From: Heterodera schachtii
Taxonomy: Eukaryota; Nematoda; Chromadorea; Rhabditida; Heteroderidae
DNA length: 64,000 nucleotides
Assembly (NCBI GenBank): GCA_023374025.1
Contig: SIJG01000044.1
Coordinates: 1,000,900 to 1,064,899, forward strand
Reading direction: 5' to 3'
Under the pieces are notes generated by a model that worked only from the letters and a program-made list of their open reading frames with translations, was not told the origin of the DNA and searched no databases. Made by a program: the position numbers and the translations under genes. Below, piece after piece: positions 22,438 through 33,879 of the stretch; the stretch's first letter is position 1, and each line of letters opens with the position of its first letter.

Positions 22438-22566
22438 CACTACCCGATCGGGGTCCCCGATCCCCGACAATTGAGCTCCCCCCGACCCGACCCCCGACAT
22501 GTCGCCCCCGAGGTCCCCGCCCCCCGACTTTTTGCCCCCCGAGGGCACTGGGCTTAACCCTAATTT
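22438..22566. mobile_element. C-rich satellite of a MITE (copy 2)
   Basis: Identical to 16474-16602. Confidence 0.4.
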
Positions 22567-22781
22567 GTAAGATAAAGTTACAATAAAATTAATAATTTAA
22601 GAAAAATTTTTGGGATAAACACGAATATGACGAACTTAAAATCACTGGCGACGAACGTTTGACTGTCCATTATAAGCAAATCAAATATGGTAATATTTTT
22701 TTTATTACATTCAATCGTACAGTGTGGTGCTATTAACCGAAGAAAAGTGCAAAATTTGCTAAGTTTTTGATTAAATCCACT

Positions 22782-23040
22782 CATAACTTTTTTTCAGACG
22801 TAACCAAATTGCACAATCTTGATATCATACGATAGCCCTTGAATTGCTTTATTAGCTTGCTAAATTTCAAAAATTTTATTAAGTCTTTCAAAAGTTTAAG
22901 CAAAAAAACTGGAAAAGTTGTCATAACTTTTGAAAAACATAATAAAATTTTTTGAAATTTAGCAAGCTAATAACGCAATTCAAGGGCTATCGTGTGATAC
23001 CAAGATTATGCAATTTGGTTGCGTCCGAGAAAAATTATGA
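22782..23040. repeat. Palindrome at the duplication end
   Basis: The left arm (AACCAAATTGCACAATCTTG through CGATAGCCCTTGAATTGC to AGCTTGCTAAATTTC) is mirrored from about 22950 with scattered mismatches. The axis is near 22915, at the duplication boundary. Confidence 0.85.
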
Positions 23041-23292
23041 GTTGCTTTAATCAAAAATTTAGCAAATTTTAAATACATTCAAATACCAAATAAATTCTAT
23101 AATATTAAAAAAATTCAGAAAATTTCTATCCCACTTCAAAATTATTTGGGTGTTAATGCCTGTCACAATGACCTGCCCCAACTCTTTGAAAATTCATTCC
23201 AAAAGCGATGAAAGTAGTAAATATCAAATTTTACTGAATTTTATTTAATAAATTAGTTATTATGCTTATTAAATTAAGCATAATTTTAAAAG

Positions 23293-24042
23293 CATTTGAT
23301 TCCCCGGAGTGTTTCTGTCAGCATTTTGTTATTTCGACAGGAAATCATAAATGCAAGAAGTTTTGTTTAAATAAAGGTACTTTAAATCTTTTTTCAAAAA
23401 TGATTTTTAGGGATTACTTGGCGCTCCGTCTTCGCCAAACATTCAATTTCGCCCAGAAATGATTCGTCCGTCATTTTTTATTTTGAAATTACAGTCAAAA
23501 ATTTACTAGGGTAAGGTATTTTGTTTTTTTCAAAAAATGAATATTTATCAAAATTAACACTTTTCAGTTGCATTTTGTTTGGATTTGCGGATAAACAGCA
23601 TAAAAACGCATTGTATAATGCAATTAATTTTCGCGAGCACTCTTATGTATATCATAGTTTTGGCCATTTTTATATTAATGGAAATCAGACTAATGATAAA
23701 TATAAATATGAATTCGGTGTTGGTGATGTTGTCGGATGTGGCGTTAATTTGGCCACGCGACAGATTATTTTCACAAAGAATGGACGTCCTATTGGTTTGT
23801 TAAACAAATTTAAATATTTAATTGTTTTGTTGAAATTTATTTAGAAATTATAATTTTATATTTTTTGCTTTTTTTTAATCCCTTCTCTTTTTCGCATATT
23901 TTTCACAGATTCTCCCGATTTATTTGTTGATCAATCTTCCGCTTTTGACCAATTGTTTCCGTTCGTTTCTTTGTTTTCCGATGGTGACGAAATTACGGCC
24001 AATTTTGGTTCGGAGGAATTCAAATTCAATCAGAAACTCTGA
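23293..24042 (+). pseudogene. SPRY-domain gene S2, 5'-truncated
   Basis: Four exons with matching phases. 23293-23376 (FDSPECFCQHFVISTGNHKC..., where paralogues have FRQNYWDA.ACH). 23411-23508 (TWRSVFAKHSI...). 23568-23794 (ILFGFADKQ...HFYING...[12 protein letters not shown]...[12 protein letters not shown]). 23909-24042 (last exon SPDLFVDQ...GDEITANFGSEEFKF, TGA). The SPRY half is intact but no N-terminal or coiled-coil exons precede it; the tandem duplication ends about 380 bp upstream. The closest relative in the window is the broken S3 (HFYING, GCGVN and the EITANFGSEEFKF last exon are shared). A promoterless remnant is most likely. Confidence 0.8.
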
Positions 24043-25691
24043 ATTGAGAAACATTCACTGAAGCATTGATTGATTATTGATTGATTATTGATTGAATTGA
24101 TTGATCATTTGTTTCTTTTTCTGATGACCTTCTGTTTTTCTTTAATCTTTTCTTTCTATGCTTTTTCTTTTATACATTAAAAAGGGGAAGCTTTAGAGCA
24201 GAAATGCAGGGAACATTACAGAATACTGTGTACCTCTGGGCCAAATACTTTGGCTGTCCTTTTTCCGCTTTGTCTTTTTTTTGCTATCTTTTCAGTTTTT
24301 ACTATGTATTCTTTTTATTTTACGATATTCATTTATTATGTGTCTGTGCATAAACTATTTATTTGTTTCTGTTGCATAAATTAAAAAAAAATTTATTGCG
24401 AAATCTTTTAAAATATGTTTTTTATTATAAAAATACACAATTTACGGGATCGGGAGCGCGACTCCCATTAAAATTCAGCGTGAGTCTTCGTTCCCGCCGC
24501 GCCCTTGTGGGAAGCATGGATGTTGCCCGTCTCGCTTCACGCCTTTTTTGCGCTTCTCGTTCTCGCATTTTAGCGCGAAACGCACGAGAATTTTGCAAAA
24601 ACGAAAGCCCGTCGTCATTCAAAAAACATGAATTGAAATCTCAATGTCCAGAATTGTTAACGTTTTTTTATATTTAAAGTTAAGTCTCCCATAATTAGGG
24701 CTTTGTGCTCTGATTTGAGCATTGAGATAATAAAAAAAATGATGCTCTTAATAATAGGTCAGATGGTTCTTAAAAGGGCTAAATGGGTAAGTTGATTGAT
24801 TGAAAAATAAACATTGAATTTGTTATTTACTCAATATTTATTTTATATAAATTTTGAAAAATAACATTGGTTTTATCTACATAAATGGAATGGTAACCAA
24901 ATATTTTGCGCACATAACTATATTTTTATGATAACAGTGATTTTTGCTTGTTCTGTATTATGAAAGGTGTGAAAACACTGATTTTATTAGCAATTAAGCG
25001 AATATTATACCGCAAAAAAACAAATTGGAATTTCATTTGGTTTTAATTCCTTCATAAATTAAAAATTCCTTCGCATTTTTATGTGAAAATGATCAATTTT
25101 AATAATGGGACATCCGATGAAAGTCCAAAGATCACTGTATAAATGAAACGGGGTGGATAAGTGATAATTTGGTTATAACAGGACTGGGATTTTTAATCGT
25201 AAAAACTAAAATTAATGTAGAAAAAGTGTAAGAAAAAATGCCGAAATAATTCCAAAAATAGTGGCAATAATTTTTTTGCATTTAACAATATTTTTTAAAA
25301 TAATAAGCATAATTATAAATGGTATAAAAACATTTTAAGCAAATTAAATGGGATGATAAATTGATATTAAGTTGATTCTCTTCCTTTTAATATCCCTTCA
25401 AATTTTGGTGCGCTTTTGATCACTTTTCGAAAGATTATGGGGGGGGGGGGGGGAAATCTTTTAAAATTAATTTTGCAAAAATAAAACAATGGAAAACTCA
25501 GAATGTCGGAAAAAATTTTGAAAACAAATAAGCGTTGAAATATTTTCAGGACAAGTTCGTCTCTACTGGGTAGTATGTCTATAAAATCTGGTGAGATTTT
25601 ATTAATTTTAGTATGAGTTCAGGCGACGAATCTCAAAAGCAACCAAATTTTTAATTATTGATATTTCGGTAGCCCTTTTTTCTATTAGTTT
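24043..25691. other. Intergenic, no gene seen
   Basis: AT-rich. The stretch 24060-24180 is similar to the reverse complement of about 44020-44130, the flank of another SPRY last exon. A GC-rich patch at 24450-24610 recalls CTCCCGTT-type MITE ends. A run of 13-14 G sits near 25440. No gene is recognisable. Confidence 0.4.
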
Positions 25692-26179
25692 CCAAACAAA
25701 TCAATCGTTCTTTGACTTATGAAAACATTTGGAAAATTTGAAATTGATTTGCCTAAAGCAAAAATTCACGCAGAATTCAAATTCAAAAAATGATTGACAT
25801 GCAAAAGGAGTGAGAAATAATCCAACAAAAACGGAAAAACTGGAGAAAAGAGGCACTAAAAGTGTATTGAATTTTGTTTTTATTGCCTCGGCATTTCTGC
25901 AACGTAATTCAAAAAAGCACTGTAACCCTCTTAAAAGAGGAATTAATTTTCTAAAATATATAAATAATTAAAACAACCCTCGACCTAAACAATTAATTAA
26001 ATATTTTACACTTTAGTGCCCATTTTCCCAGTTTTTCCATTTTTGTTGAATTATTTCTCACTCCTTTTGCATGTAAATCATTTTTTGAATTTGAATTCTG
26101 CGTGAATTTTTGCTTTAGGCAAATCATTTTCAAATTTTCCAAATGTTTTAATAAATCAAACAACGATTGATTTGTTTGG
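25692..26179. repeat. 490-bp foldback sequence
   Basis: Arms of about 175 bp (25692-25866 and 26008-26179), ending CCAAACAAATCAATCGTT and its complement, flank a 140-bp AT-rich spacer. No target duplication is evident. The minus-strand frame through the right arm (FDLLKHLENLKMICLK...) may be transposase-derived but is not recognised. Confidence 0.75.
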
Positions 26180-26431
26180 TCATGGCATAACATTGTCAAA
26201 ATTCAAGGGCGAAAAACCATGGGAAATTCATAAATTTATTTTTTTTAACTTCTTTTAATTATCAGATTCTTTTAATTAGAACCTTTGAACGGCGGATTTA
26301 TTTTAAAATTTGAATTTAAAATGTCTATTTATATGATTCAACAAGTACGAAAATAACAGCCTATAACGAGCAAGGTTAATAAAGAATTTTTTTTAAATAA
26401 TAAAAAATGTGATTTTTTTCTAAATTTTCAG

Positions 26432-26973
26432 CACTTTTTCCGATTTTGAGTCCATCCGACGAATTGCGTCTTTTGAGGGCCCAATTTGTGCAAATTAAAC
26501 TACTGGAGCAGCAAGTAAATGAACCATCGTCAGCAAATTGCGACATTTTGGGACAATATGGAAACGGTAATGGTTTGATTTTGAACTGAAAACTGTACTG
26601 GTAAGCGTACTGTAACTGAATCTGAAGAGAATTAAAATCAATGCATGGCAATTCATGATTTATTCAGTAAATCAAAAATTTTTGAGAGATTATTAAAGTA
26701 AAAAGATTTTTGAAATTTAGATCGTATTGACCAGCAGATAAAGAAGGTGGGCAAGAGTTGAAAAAAAATAATTGAAAAAACTAATAATTTAAATATTTTG
26801 CTACAATATTTTTTCACTTTTTTATAATATTAAATAACTTAAATTTAAAATTCTTATCAGTAATCAACGAATTCTTAATGATTTTATAGTCTTTGCGTGA
26901 AAATGCCAGCATGGAATTGGAATTGGCCACGAAAAAACAATTGTTAGAACTTACGAAGAAAACCGAACTGAAC
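26432..26973 (+). pseudogene. SPRY-family N-terminal fragment S11
   Basis: Three in-phase exons. 26432-26566 (LFPILSPSDELRLLRAQF...DILGQYGNG, the exon 2 equivalent). 26721-26746 (DRIDQQIKK). 26890-26973 (SLRENASMELELATKKQLLELTKKTELN, coiled coil). No first exon and no SPRY exons were found; repeats begin at 27116. If expressed it would give only a coiled-coil protein. A decayed locus is likely. Confidence 0.65.
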
Positions 26974-27115
26974 GTGGGTTATTTATTTGGTTTTCTTAAA
27001 TCAGTACCACAGTCAGGGGCCAATTATAATTGAAAAAATCTACCGTAAAAAATTTCAGAAAAAAGAAAAAAATTTTTAAAATGGTAAAAGAATGTTTCTA
27101 TATGTGGTAAATATC

Positions 27116-27228
27116 AGGGGTGGGACAACTCTCGCCTCTCGCCAACTCTCGCCATTTTTGGTACTCTCGCCTCTCGTCTCTCGCCTCTCGTTTTTTGGGA
27201 CGAGAGGCGAGAGTTGAAAATACACCCC
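27116..27228. mobile_element. Short foldback with CTCTCGC repeats
   Basis: CAGGGGTGGGACAACTCTCG at the left and GGCGAGAGTTGAAAATACACCCCTA at the right are imperfect inverted ends enclosing ACTCTCGCCTCTCG units. hAT-like termini; no clear target duplication. Confidence 0.5.
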
Positions 27229-27344
27229 TAAAGATTGAACTTTTGAGCAGTCAGAAAAATTTTCAAATTTACGCGAAAAAAATTAAAATCTTTTTCTCCT
27301 TCCTTAATGTCTTCTCTATTTTTGGATAGCTCAATTCAAATGTG

Positions 27345-27412
27345 GTCTGGTGTCTAGACCTTCTGCCTTTCATTATTTTTCTCTTGGGTTCAATTCCCCA
27401 ACGGAACATAAA
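27345..27412 (+). pseudogene. tRNA-like sequence
   Basis: GGTCTGGTGTCTAGACC followed by box-B-like GGGTTCAATTCCCC. Arms are not complete. Confidence 0.3.
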
Positions 27413-27592
27413 TTTTTTATATTTTCTTTACATTATTTCAATTGAAATTTAATTAATAAAAAATATTTCAACTTAAAAATTATTGTTTTTTTATTTTTTT
27501 AAAGAGCCTAAAACCGCAAATTTAACCAAAACTTTGATCATTTTTTGACAAATTCTGTAAACAAATCTCACTCAAAATGTCAAAATTTTTCC

Positions 27593-27783
27593 GGCGGCGC
27601 CTAGGACCCCACACCCGCCCCCAATGTTCCAAAAAAGTTTTTTTGAAAATACAGCGCCACAAAAAATCGATTTAAAAACAAAAAATTAAAAAAACAAGTT
27701 TTGGTCATTTTTTGAATAAAATCTGTTAACAAATCCGAAGTCAATTTTCAAAATTTTTTTCGGCGGCGCCTACAGGCACCGCC
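27593..27783. repeat. Two GC hairpins
   Basis: A decayed copy at about 27593-27612 and a good one at 27762-27783 (loop TACA), both accompanied by CTGTTAACAAAT, as in the MITE interior family. Confidence 0.7.
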
Positions 27784-27960
27784 CGACCCCAACTGTCCCC
27801 GAAGTTTTAAAAAACGCACCGCAAAAAAGGTGGTTTGAATGGCAAAAAATAATAAAGTTTGTTTGTAAAATAAATATTTTTCATGAAAATATTTATTTTA
27901 TTTTCATGAAAAAATTTAAAGATTTTTTGGATTTTTCAGGACCTGACTCGGTTTAAAAGC

Positions 27961-28041
27961 TAGGGCCCTGACCCGGTTTTTCTGGACCCGGCAATACCCT
28001 GACCCGGTATTTGCCCAAATACCCGGGCCTGTGACCCTAAT
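27961..28041. mobile_element. Short MITE-like CCCGG element
   Basis: TAGGGCCCTGACCCGG and CCGGGCCTGTGACCCTA are imperfect inverted ends around CTGACCCGGT units. Confidence 0.4.
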
Positions 28042-28204
28042 TTAATGGCTCCAAGTGAATGGATCAAGACCGGACCCGACCTGGGAGATAGCCCTTGAAA
28101 AACTGAACAAAAAATTGTTCTTAACCGGGCCGGTTCAAGTTCCGGATCAGGCACTTTTGGTGCCCCGAAAGTGGTGCCATCGGCTTCAGGAAAATGACCA
28201 ATCA

Positions 28205-28457
28205 ATCACTGAGTTTTTTTCGCATCGCCCACACTGAGTTTTTTTCGCATCGCCCACACTGAGTTTTTTTCGCATCGCCCACACTGAGTTTTTTTTCGCA
28301 TCGCCCCAACTGAGTTTTTTTCGCATCGCCCACACTGAGTTTTTTTTCGCATCGCCCCAACTGAGTTTTTTTCGCATCGCCCACACTGAGTTTTTTTTCG
28401 CATCGCCCCAACTGAGTTTTTTTCGCATCGCCCACACTGAGTTTTTTTTCGCATCGA
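28205..28457. repeat. 25-26-bp tandem repeat
   Basis: About ten units of ACTGAGTTTTTTTCGCATCG plus CCCAC or CCCCA, two alternating variants. The open frames across it are repeat artefacts. Confidence 0.95.
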
Positions 28458-28564
28458 CCTAGCACCGTAAGAATGGGGGTCTGAGTGAAGAAATACTGAT
28501 GAAAAGTGAAGGAAAAAAATTTAAAAAAAAATAATATATTCTTTAAAAGTATCACTGACAATTG

Positions 28565-28640
28565 TGCAAATGGCCTAGTGGCAAATCTCCTTGGCTTTCT
28601 ACTTCTTTCCCATGGTTCAATCCCTCTCTAAAGCAATTAA
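28565..28640 (+). pseudogene. tRNA-like sequence
   Basis: AATGGCCTAGTGGCAAATC (box-A-like) and GGTTCAATCCC (box B) are suitably spaced, but the stems are poor. Confidence 0.35.
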
Positions 28641-28839
28641 AATATTTTTAATTTTCTTTTTGTATACTCATGGGTTTCCTATCGAAAAACATGATTGCTC
28701 ATATTTTTTTTAAATTGACACATATTTTATCATTTTTTTAATGAAAGTCCCTACAAATTGAGCCTAGTAATCTCAAAAACCAGCCTTTTTTGTTGAAAAT
28801 CTGTTAACAAATAACACTCAAATTTTCAAAATTTCACCC

Positions 28840-29110
28840 GACGGCGCTTATCGGCACCGCCGGACTCCTTTTTCTCCAAAAGTTTTTTTTTGGGAAAAAA
28901 GCGCACCGAAAAAAGTGATGTGCAAAGCAAATCTGAATTTTTGTTTAAGTATTATTTTCATTTGAAATAAATTAAAATTTGAATTTTTTTAGAATTTTTA
29001 ACCCGGTTGGTCCCGGTTCCCGGTCCCGGACAAAAATTGATGTCCCGGTCCCGGCTTCTCAGGTCCCGGTCCAGGTTTTGCGCAAGATTCCCGGTCCCGC
29101 TCAACTCTAA
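28840..29110. repeat. GC hairpin and GGTCCCGG satellite
   Basis: A hairpin of the MITE family at 28840-28861 (loop TTAT/TATC) is followed at 28998-29110 by GGTCCCGGTTCCCGG units ending in CAACTCTAATTCC. Probably the right half of a MITE. Confidence 0.55.
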
Positions 29111-29255
29111 TTCCAATCCAATGGAGTTGGGTCTGCTTGGAAAAAGTTTTCGTTGAAAAAATTTCGATCTTAATTTTACTTTACATTTTAAAAATTCAAA
29201 AACAAAATTACAATTGAAGAAAAGCATAAAGATCAAAAAGAACAAATCATCAACT

Positions 29256-32200
29256 TTAGTAAAAATTCTTCCGCAGAGAGAAGTCGAATTTGAAATTGGG
29301 CCCAAAATTCGCCTCAATTTGGTCACCAGATTCGCACAAAGAAACGAATGGATGAAAAGTATTTTCATAAGTTGGATCAACGAAGAAACCAGAGAAATCT
29401 TTGAAAACTACGGGAAAAAATTTAATGGATTTTCGATTATAAAATCAATAGCAAAAACAGGCAATTAAATAATTAAAATCTAATATTATATTTAATTTAT
29501 AATTTGACAACCCAAACGATGTCCATTTTTGGTGAAGATGATGTGCCGTGTGGCCGAATTAATGCCAATTCCTACGGTATCGCCATCACCGTAGTAATAA
29601 TATTTGGCATTTCTTTCTTTTGCTCTTCCATCAATCCGTACCCAACCATCACTATCGTATGAATAAGTATTTCCATTAAAAACGCTCGATTCCAATTTTT
29701 TATCCTGCTGTTTGACGGCAAATCCGAATCTTATGGCCACACTTACAAGATGAAAAATTAATAAAGGAATATTTTATTAATAATTACTTTTAATATTATT
29801 ATATTCAAAAAAAACTCACCTTGCCGTCCTTTTGATCGAAATTTCATAATAAAAAACGTCAGACGAATTAATGCTCAGCAGAAAAATCGGATGTTCAGCA
29901 AAGACGCAACGCCAACCTTTTGCTGAAAATTAATTATATCACAAAATTATTCAAAATACCACAATCATTATCTCCCTTGTAGTGTACAGTCAAATTTTTT
30001 TCGCCACTGATTTGGAGATTCTTGTGACAACCATTGGCATCCCAATAATTTTGTCGGAAATTTAAAAGTGCCTTAAAATAATATATATATATATATATAT
30101 ATAAAATTTTTTAAATAAAATTGCTTAAATACAAAAATTAAGGAAAATAATTAAAAAATATATTTTGGTAAATTTGTTCGATTTGAAATTATTTTTAAAA
30201 AATAAGATTTATTCGCTTTTTCCTTTTTCCCTTTTCCCTTAATTCACCTTTTTCTTCTGCTTCTGTTCTTTCTCCAATTCAGTGATTTGTTCCAAAATTT
30301 TTGACAATTGATCCGCAGTAGCTAAAAATTAAATAGTTTGTAAATTAAATGTAAATATTAAAAATATAATAATTTTTAATTTCTTCTCGCCTTTTGACTG
30401 TTCTTTTTGTTGCTTTTCCAATTCGTTGATTTTTTCCAAAAGTTTTTTCTGATCATTTTCCAATTGTGAGCGCTTTTCCTCGCCAGCTTAAAATATAAAT
30501 CAATTAAAATTTTAACAAATTTTCTTAGCAAAATTCATTAAAAATTATTTAAAAAATTCCCCGTCGGTGCCTTTCGGAACCACCGGCCCCTAAAAATCTT
30601 TATTTTTAAACAGCAAAATTTAGTCATTTTTTGCGTGGTGCGACTTTTGGGAATTTGCAACTTGGGGACCCGACATTTGGGGACCCGACTTTTGGGGATC
30701 CCGACATTTGGGGACCCGACTTTTGGGGACCCGACTTTTGGGGACCCGACACTTAGGGAACCCGACATTTGGGGACCCGACATTTGGGGACCGAAGGACA
30801 TTTGAGCAAAAGGCACTTAGGGAAACCACGTACATTTGGCGACCCGACATTTAGGGACCCGACATTTAGGGATTTAAAAAAACAAAAAAATATATTAAAA
30901 AATTTAATCTTAAGCCCAAAATCGTCTGCTTTAGCCAGAGTTAATTCCATTGTAAGAAAAATTAGATAATATTTTAAAAATTTAACTCTGTTTCCGGACT
31001 CACAGCGAGGAGGTAGCAGAATTTTGAGCCCATATTAACAACAACACAATAGACAAATCACAATACACTTTTATGTACAGTACACCCTTTTTCAACATTT
31101 ATTTAAAGTGCCTTTCCCAAGGGCCAACGGGATGTGAAAACAGAATAAATCACCATTTGGGTCGTCCCAATTCTCAAAATCATTGCGCATAAGTCTGTAT
31201 TGCAAAGATCTGAAATGACCAAGAATCTCATCTTCGTTTGGGTTCTCAATGGCACCAAAGCCTTCAACCAAATTTCTGATAGGCAAATCATTTTCTCGGT
31301 ATGTTTTCTTCCGTTCTCGAATTCTTATCCCTTGAGTTGGGTCCAACTCATTAAAAGTTGAAAAAGGGTGTACTACATAAAAGTGTATTGTGATTTATCT
31401 ATTGTTTGTGGTTAGTATGGGCTCAAAATTCTGCTACCTCCTCGCGGTGAGTCCGGAAACAGAGTTAATTTTTAAAATATTATTTAATTTTTCTTACAAT
31501 GGAATTAACTCTGGCTAAAGCAGACGATTTTGGGCTTAAGATTAAATTTTTTAATATATTTTTTTGTTTTTTTAAATCCCTAAATGTCGGGTCCCTAAAT
31601 GTCGGGTCGCCAAATGTACGTGGTTTCCCTAAGTGCCTTTTGCTCAAATGTCCTTCGGTCCCCAAATGTCGGGTTCCCTAAGTGTCGGGTCCCCAAAAGT
31701 CGGGTCCTCAAATGTCGGGTCCCCAAATGTCGGGTTCCCTAAGTGTCGGGTCCCCAAAAGTCGGGTCCCCAAATGTCGGGATCCCCAAAAGTCGGGTCCC
31801 CAAATGTCGGGTCCCCAAGTTGCAAATCCCCAAAAGTCGGGTAGCCCATTTTTTGAACAAATTCTATTCGGGACGAAATAGTGACAAAATTTCAATTTGA
31901 CATTGTATGTGTAATATCTTCTTAGTTTTTGTTGCATTTTTGTGGGTTTTACATTGATGTCATTCATTAACTTGAATATTCTTTGCCGAAAAATGTCACA
32001 ACACGTTCTTAGGTGATTATTAGGGTTATAAATTGTATGATTTTGCATATTTTTTCTCGCATATGCTCTGAAGAAAGGGGCTCAAAAATAGCATTTCTAT
32101 GTTAAAATTTTTTGATTTGGTTAAGGTTTTTAGTGCATATAAAAGCATATTTTGGGGGGTTTTTGAGACGTGTCCCGACATTTGGGGCCCACAGACTTTT

Positions 32201-33592
32201 GCGGCCCCGACATTTGCGGTCCGACATTTGCGCCTTTGTCCAAAATCGAGTTAAAAATTAAGTTTTTTTCGATCCCTGATCGCATAAACAGCTTTAAATA
32301 AGCGATTGAAAGTGATTGTATATGATCATTTGATCTTCAAAGAAGTTTTGAAAAATTAATAAAATTTTCAAACAAAAAAGTATTGGTCCTAATGAACCAA
32401 AAGACCGTGTTTTCTTAATTTTAATGCTAATTAGGCTATCAGGCTTTGAAAAAATTCAACTTTCAGTCCGATTATGGACATAGACGCAAATATCGGGGCC
32501 GCAAAAGTCGGGCTGCAAATGTCTGGACCGCAAATGTCGGGGCTCCTTTTGAGAATAAATGCATATTTTGCCATTTTTGCGTTTTGCGAGCATATTTCGG
32601 TCATTTTTTGGCAAATTTTAAAATTCCTGCTAATGAACTTAATGATTTTATATAGAAAATTTTCCAAACCCTATGAATTTTTTAAAATATTTCCCAATTT
32701 CAACTCGTATAATTTAAAATTATTATTATTTTTTCTTACCTTCGTTTGTTGGCGTTTTCCTATCTTCATTCTTTTGTCCATCTTCTTCATTTAGACTAAA
32801 CTCATCATCATCCAATCCTGAAAATATTTTTTTTAAGTATTAAATTTTTGCACTAAAAAAGTTGGTCCTCTTCATTTTTTCAAACCATAAGGGTCCCCTT
32901 TTGGTTTGCATGTTTTTTGCTTCATAAATTTGGTGACAGTGATTTTCTGGAGATGATCTCGGCCTTGGTGTGTTCTGGGTCCCTGAACCGGTTCCGAACA
33001 AAGTTTAAAAAAGAGTTTTTTTCAATTTTTTTTTTAATTTGAGTTTAATAATTCGTAAAATTTGTAGAAAGAATGGAAATACATGATCAGTAGTAATTGC
33101 GAAATTCCATGCTAACAGGTTTCATGACTAGAATTCATAAATTTCATTTTATATAAAATTTTGGTCCGCTCTTTTGGTTTTATTCAATTGGCAGAACATT
33201 TTATGTTGCGCCAAAGTTTTAACAATAAATAATTCATTTCTTATTAATTTATTTTCAACCATTATTATGACAGTATAATTTTGATACGATATTCCTAATT
33301 CCCTACCGTTTCCATCTGGTCCAAACACTCCAGAACTGGCAACAGATGGTTCAATTGTTCTCGCTCGATTCAGCTCAGCAATTCTGGCAATCAGAACACT
33401 CATTTCCTCCGATTTGCTCAGATTTGGAAAAATTGCTGAAAAACGAAAAATTAAAATTAAAAAATTAATTTTAACAAATTTGATTATTTAAAATGTTATT
33501 ATTATTGTATTTTAATTATGCATTTTAGAACAAATTTTACGTTGGAGAGGAGAAAATTCGTCCGCTGATGAAAATGTCGTAAATGATGCCAT
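29256..33592 (-). CDS. SPRY-domain gene S9, apparently intact
   Basis: Nine exons (in gene order): 33592-33541, 33435-33307, 32817-32740, 30486-30391, 30321-30248, 30071-29960, 29916-29820, 29741-29512, 29398-29256. Their sum is 1011 bp, predicting 336 aa with consistent phases. N-terminus MASFTTFSSADEFSPLQ; then NLSKSEEMSVLIARIAELNR...FGPDGNG; an acidic segment (DDDEFSLNEEDGQ); coiled coil (about residues 85-145); SPRY domain from FRQNYWDANGCHKNLQISG through FAEHPIFL, RFGFAVKQQ, GDGDTVGIGINSATRHIIFT to the tail GDQIEANFGPNFKFDF. SPRY domains bind protein partners; no enzymatic residues are expected. No signal peptide, so probably cytosolic or nuclear. The fourth exon uses a GC donor. The 2.25-kb intron before it carries a foldback element. 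Confidence 0.88.
30563..30585. repeat. Decayed GC hairpin
   Basis: CCGTCGGTGCC and GGAACCACCGG around TTTC; a degenerate member of the family. Confidence 0.5.
30634..31846. mobile_element. MULE-type foldback element in S9 intron 3
   Basis: A perfect 9-bp duplication CATTTTTTG flanks it (30625-30633 and 31847-31855). Inverted arms of about 450 bp each combine GGGGACCCGACATTTG units with a unique block (AGACGATTTTGGGCTTAAG, GGACTCACAGCGAGGAGGTAG and others). The spacer holds a transposase-like C-terminal remnant. Confidence 0.85.
31092..31346 (-). pseudogene. MULE transposase C-terminal remnant
   Basis: Open 84-codon frame beginning MDPTQGIRIRERKKTYREND, with LPIRNLVEGFGAIENP and DEILGHFRSLQYRLM. 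The arrangement (Arg/Lys-Tyr-x-x-x-Asp, a conserved Leu-Val pair, then an ILxxFRSLQYxL helix) resembles the C-terminal helix of MULE transposases (L.YLRGIAYNL). Assignment is by eye. The rest of the transposase is absent. Confidence 0.5.
32174..32548. mobile_element. Small foldback with CCGACATTTGCGG arms
   Basis: The left array CCCGACATTTGGGGCC...GGTCCGACATTTGCG and right array CGCAAATATCGGGGCC...CAAATGTCGGGG are inverted around about 230 bp of AT-rich DNA. It lies in the same S9 intron. Confidence 0.6.
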
Positions 33593-33875
33593 AATTATAA
33601 AACCTAAATTAATAAATTTGTTTTAATTTCTTTAATGAATTAGAAAAAGATGAGCAAATGAAGGTTAATTCTGCTATAGTTGCTGTAATTGTGCACATAT
33701 TTATAGGCCAAAAAGTAAATAAATTTATTGGCAAAACGATGACCCAAAATTGGAGAAAATGCGATCGGCAAAAGATAAGAATAATAAATATTTGAATACC
33801 CATAATTTCTTCTATTTTTATCTTTTATTTATTCAAATTATTGCCTTTTAGTGTTGGGCAAACGGTGACCCTTTG
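33593..33875 (-). promoter_or_regulatory. Conserved 5' flank of S9
   Basis: About 280 bp directly upstream of the S9 ATG is almost identical to the flank of S10 (39473-39753) and shares shorter blocks with S1. The outer block GGGTCACCGTTTGCCCAACAC lies about 270 bp from the ATG. Confidence 0.6.
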
Positions 33876-33879
33876 TTAA

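Larger units (their letters stand above)
16946..22909 (+). repeat. 5.96-kb tandem duplication, copy 2
   Basis: Second copy of 10981-16945, offset 5965 before and 5964 after the single indel. Its right boundary lies in the centre of a palindrome (22782-23040), of which copy 1 keeps only the left arm. Confidence 0.95.

Noticed and set aside
28205..28457. Possible CRISPR array
   Set aside because: Units abut without unique spacers, and the genome looks eukaryotic. The same applies to the other arrays.
28186..28561. Repetitive MRKKLSWGDAKK-type frames
   Set aside because: Open in three frames because of the 25-26-bp tandem repeat; not independent coding evidence.
29214..29468. Plus-strand frame VEFEIGPKIRLNLVTRFAQ; similar frames at 49886-50071 and 55602-55826
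   Set aside because: Each is the antisense of a SPRY last exon; the shared motif is a shadow of IEANFGPNFKF.
33609..33803. 64-aa hydrophobic frame identical upstream of S9 and S10, considered as a signal-peptide exon
   Set aside because: It is identical only because the whole flank is; S1 does not keep it, and I see no suitable donor in frame.
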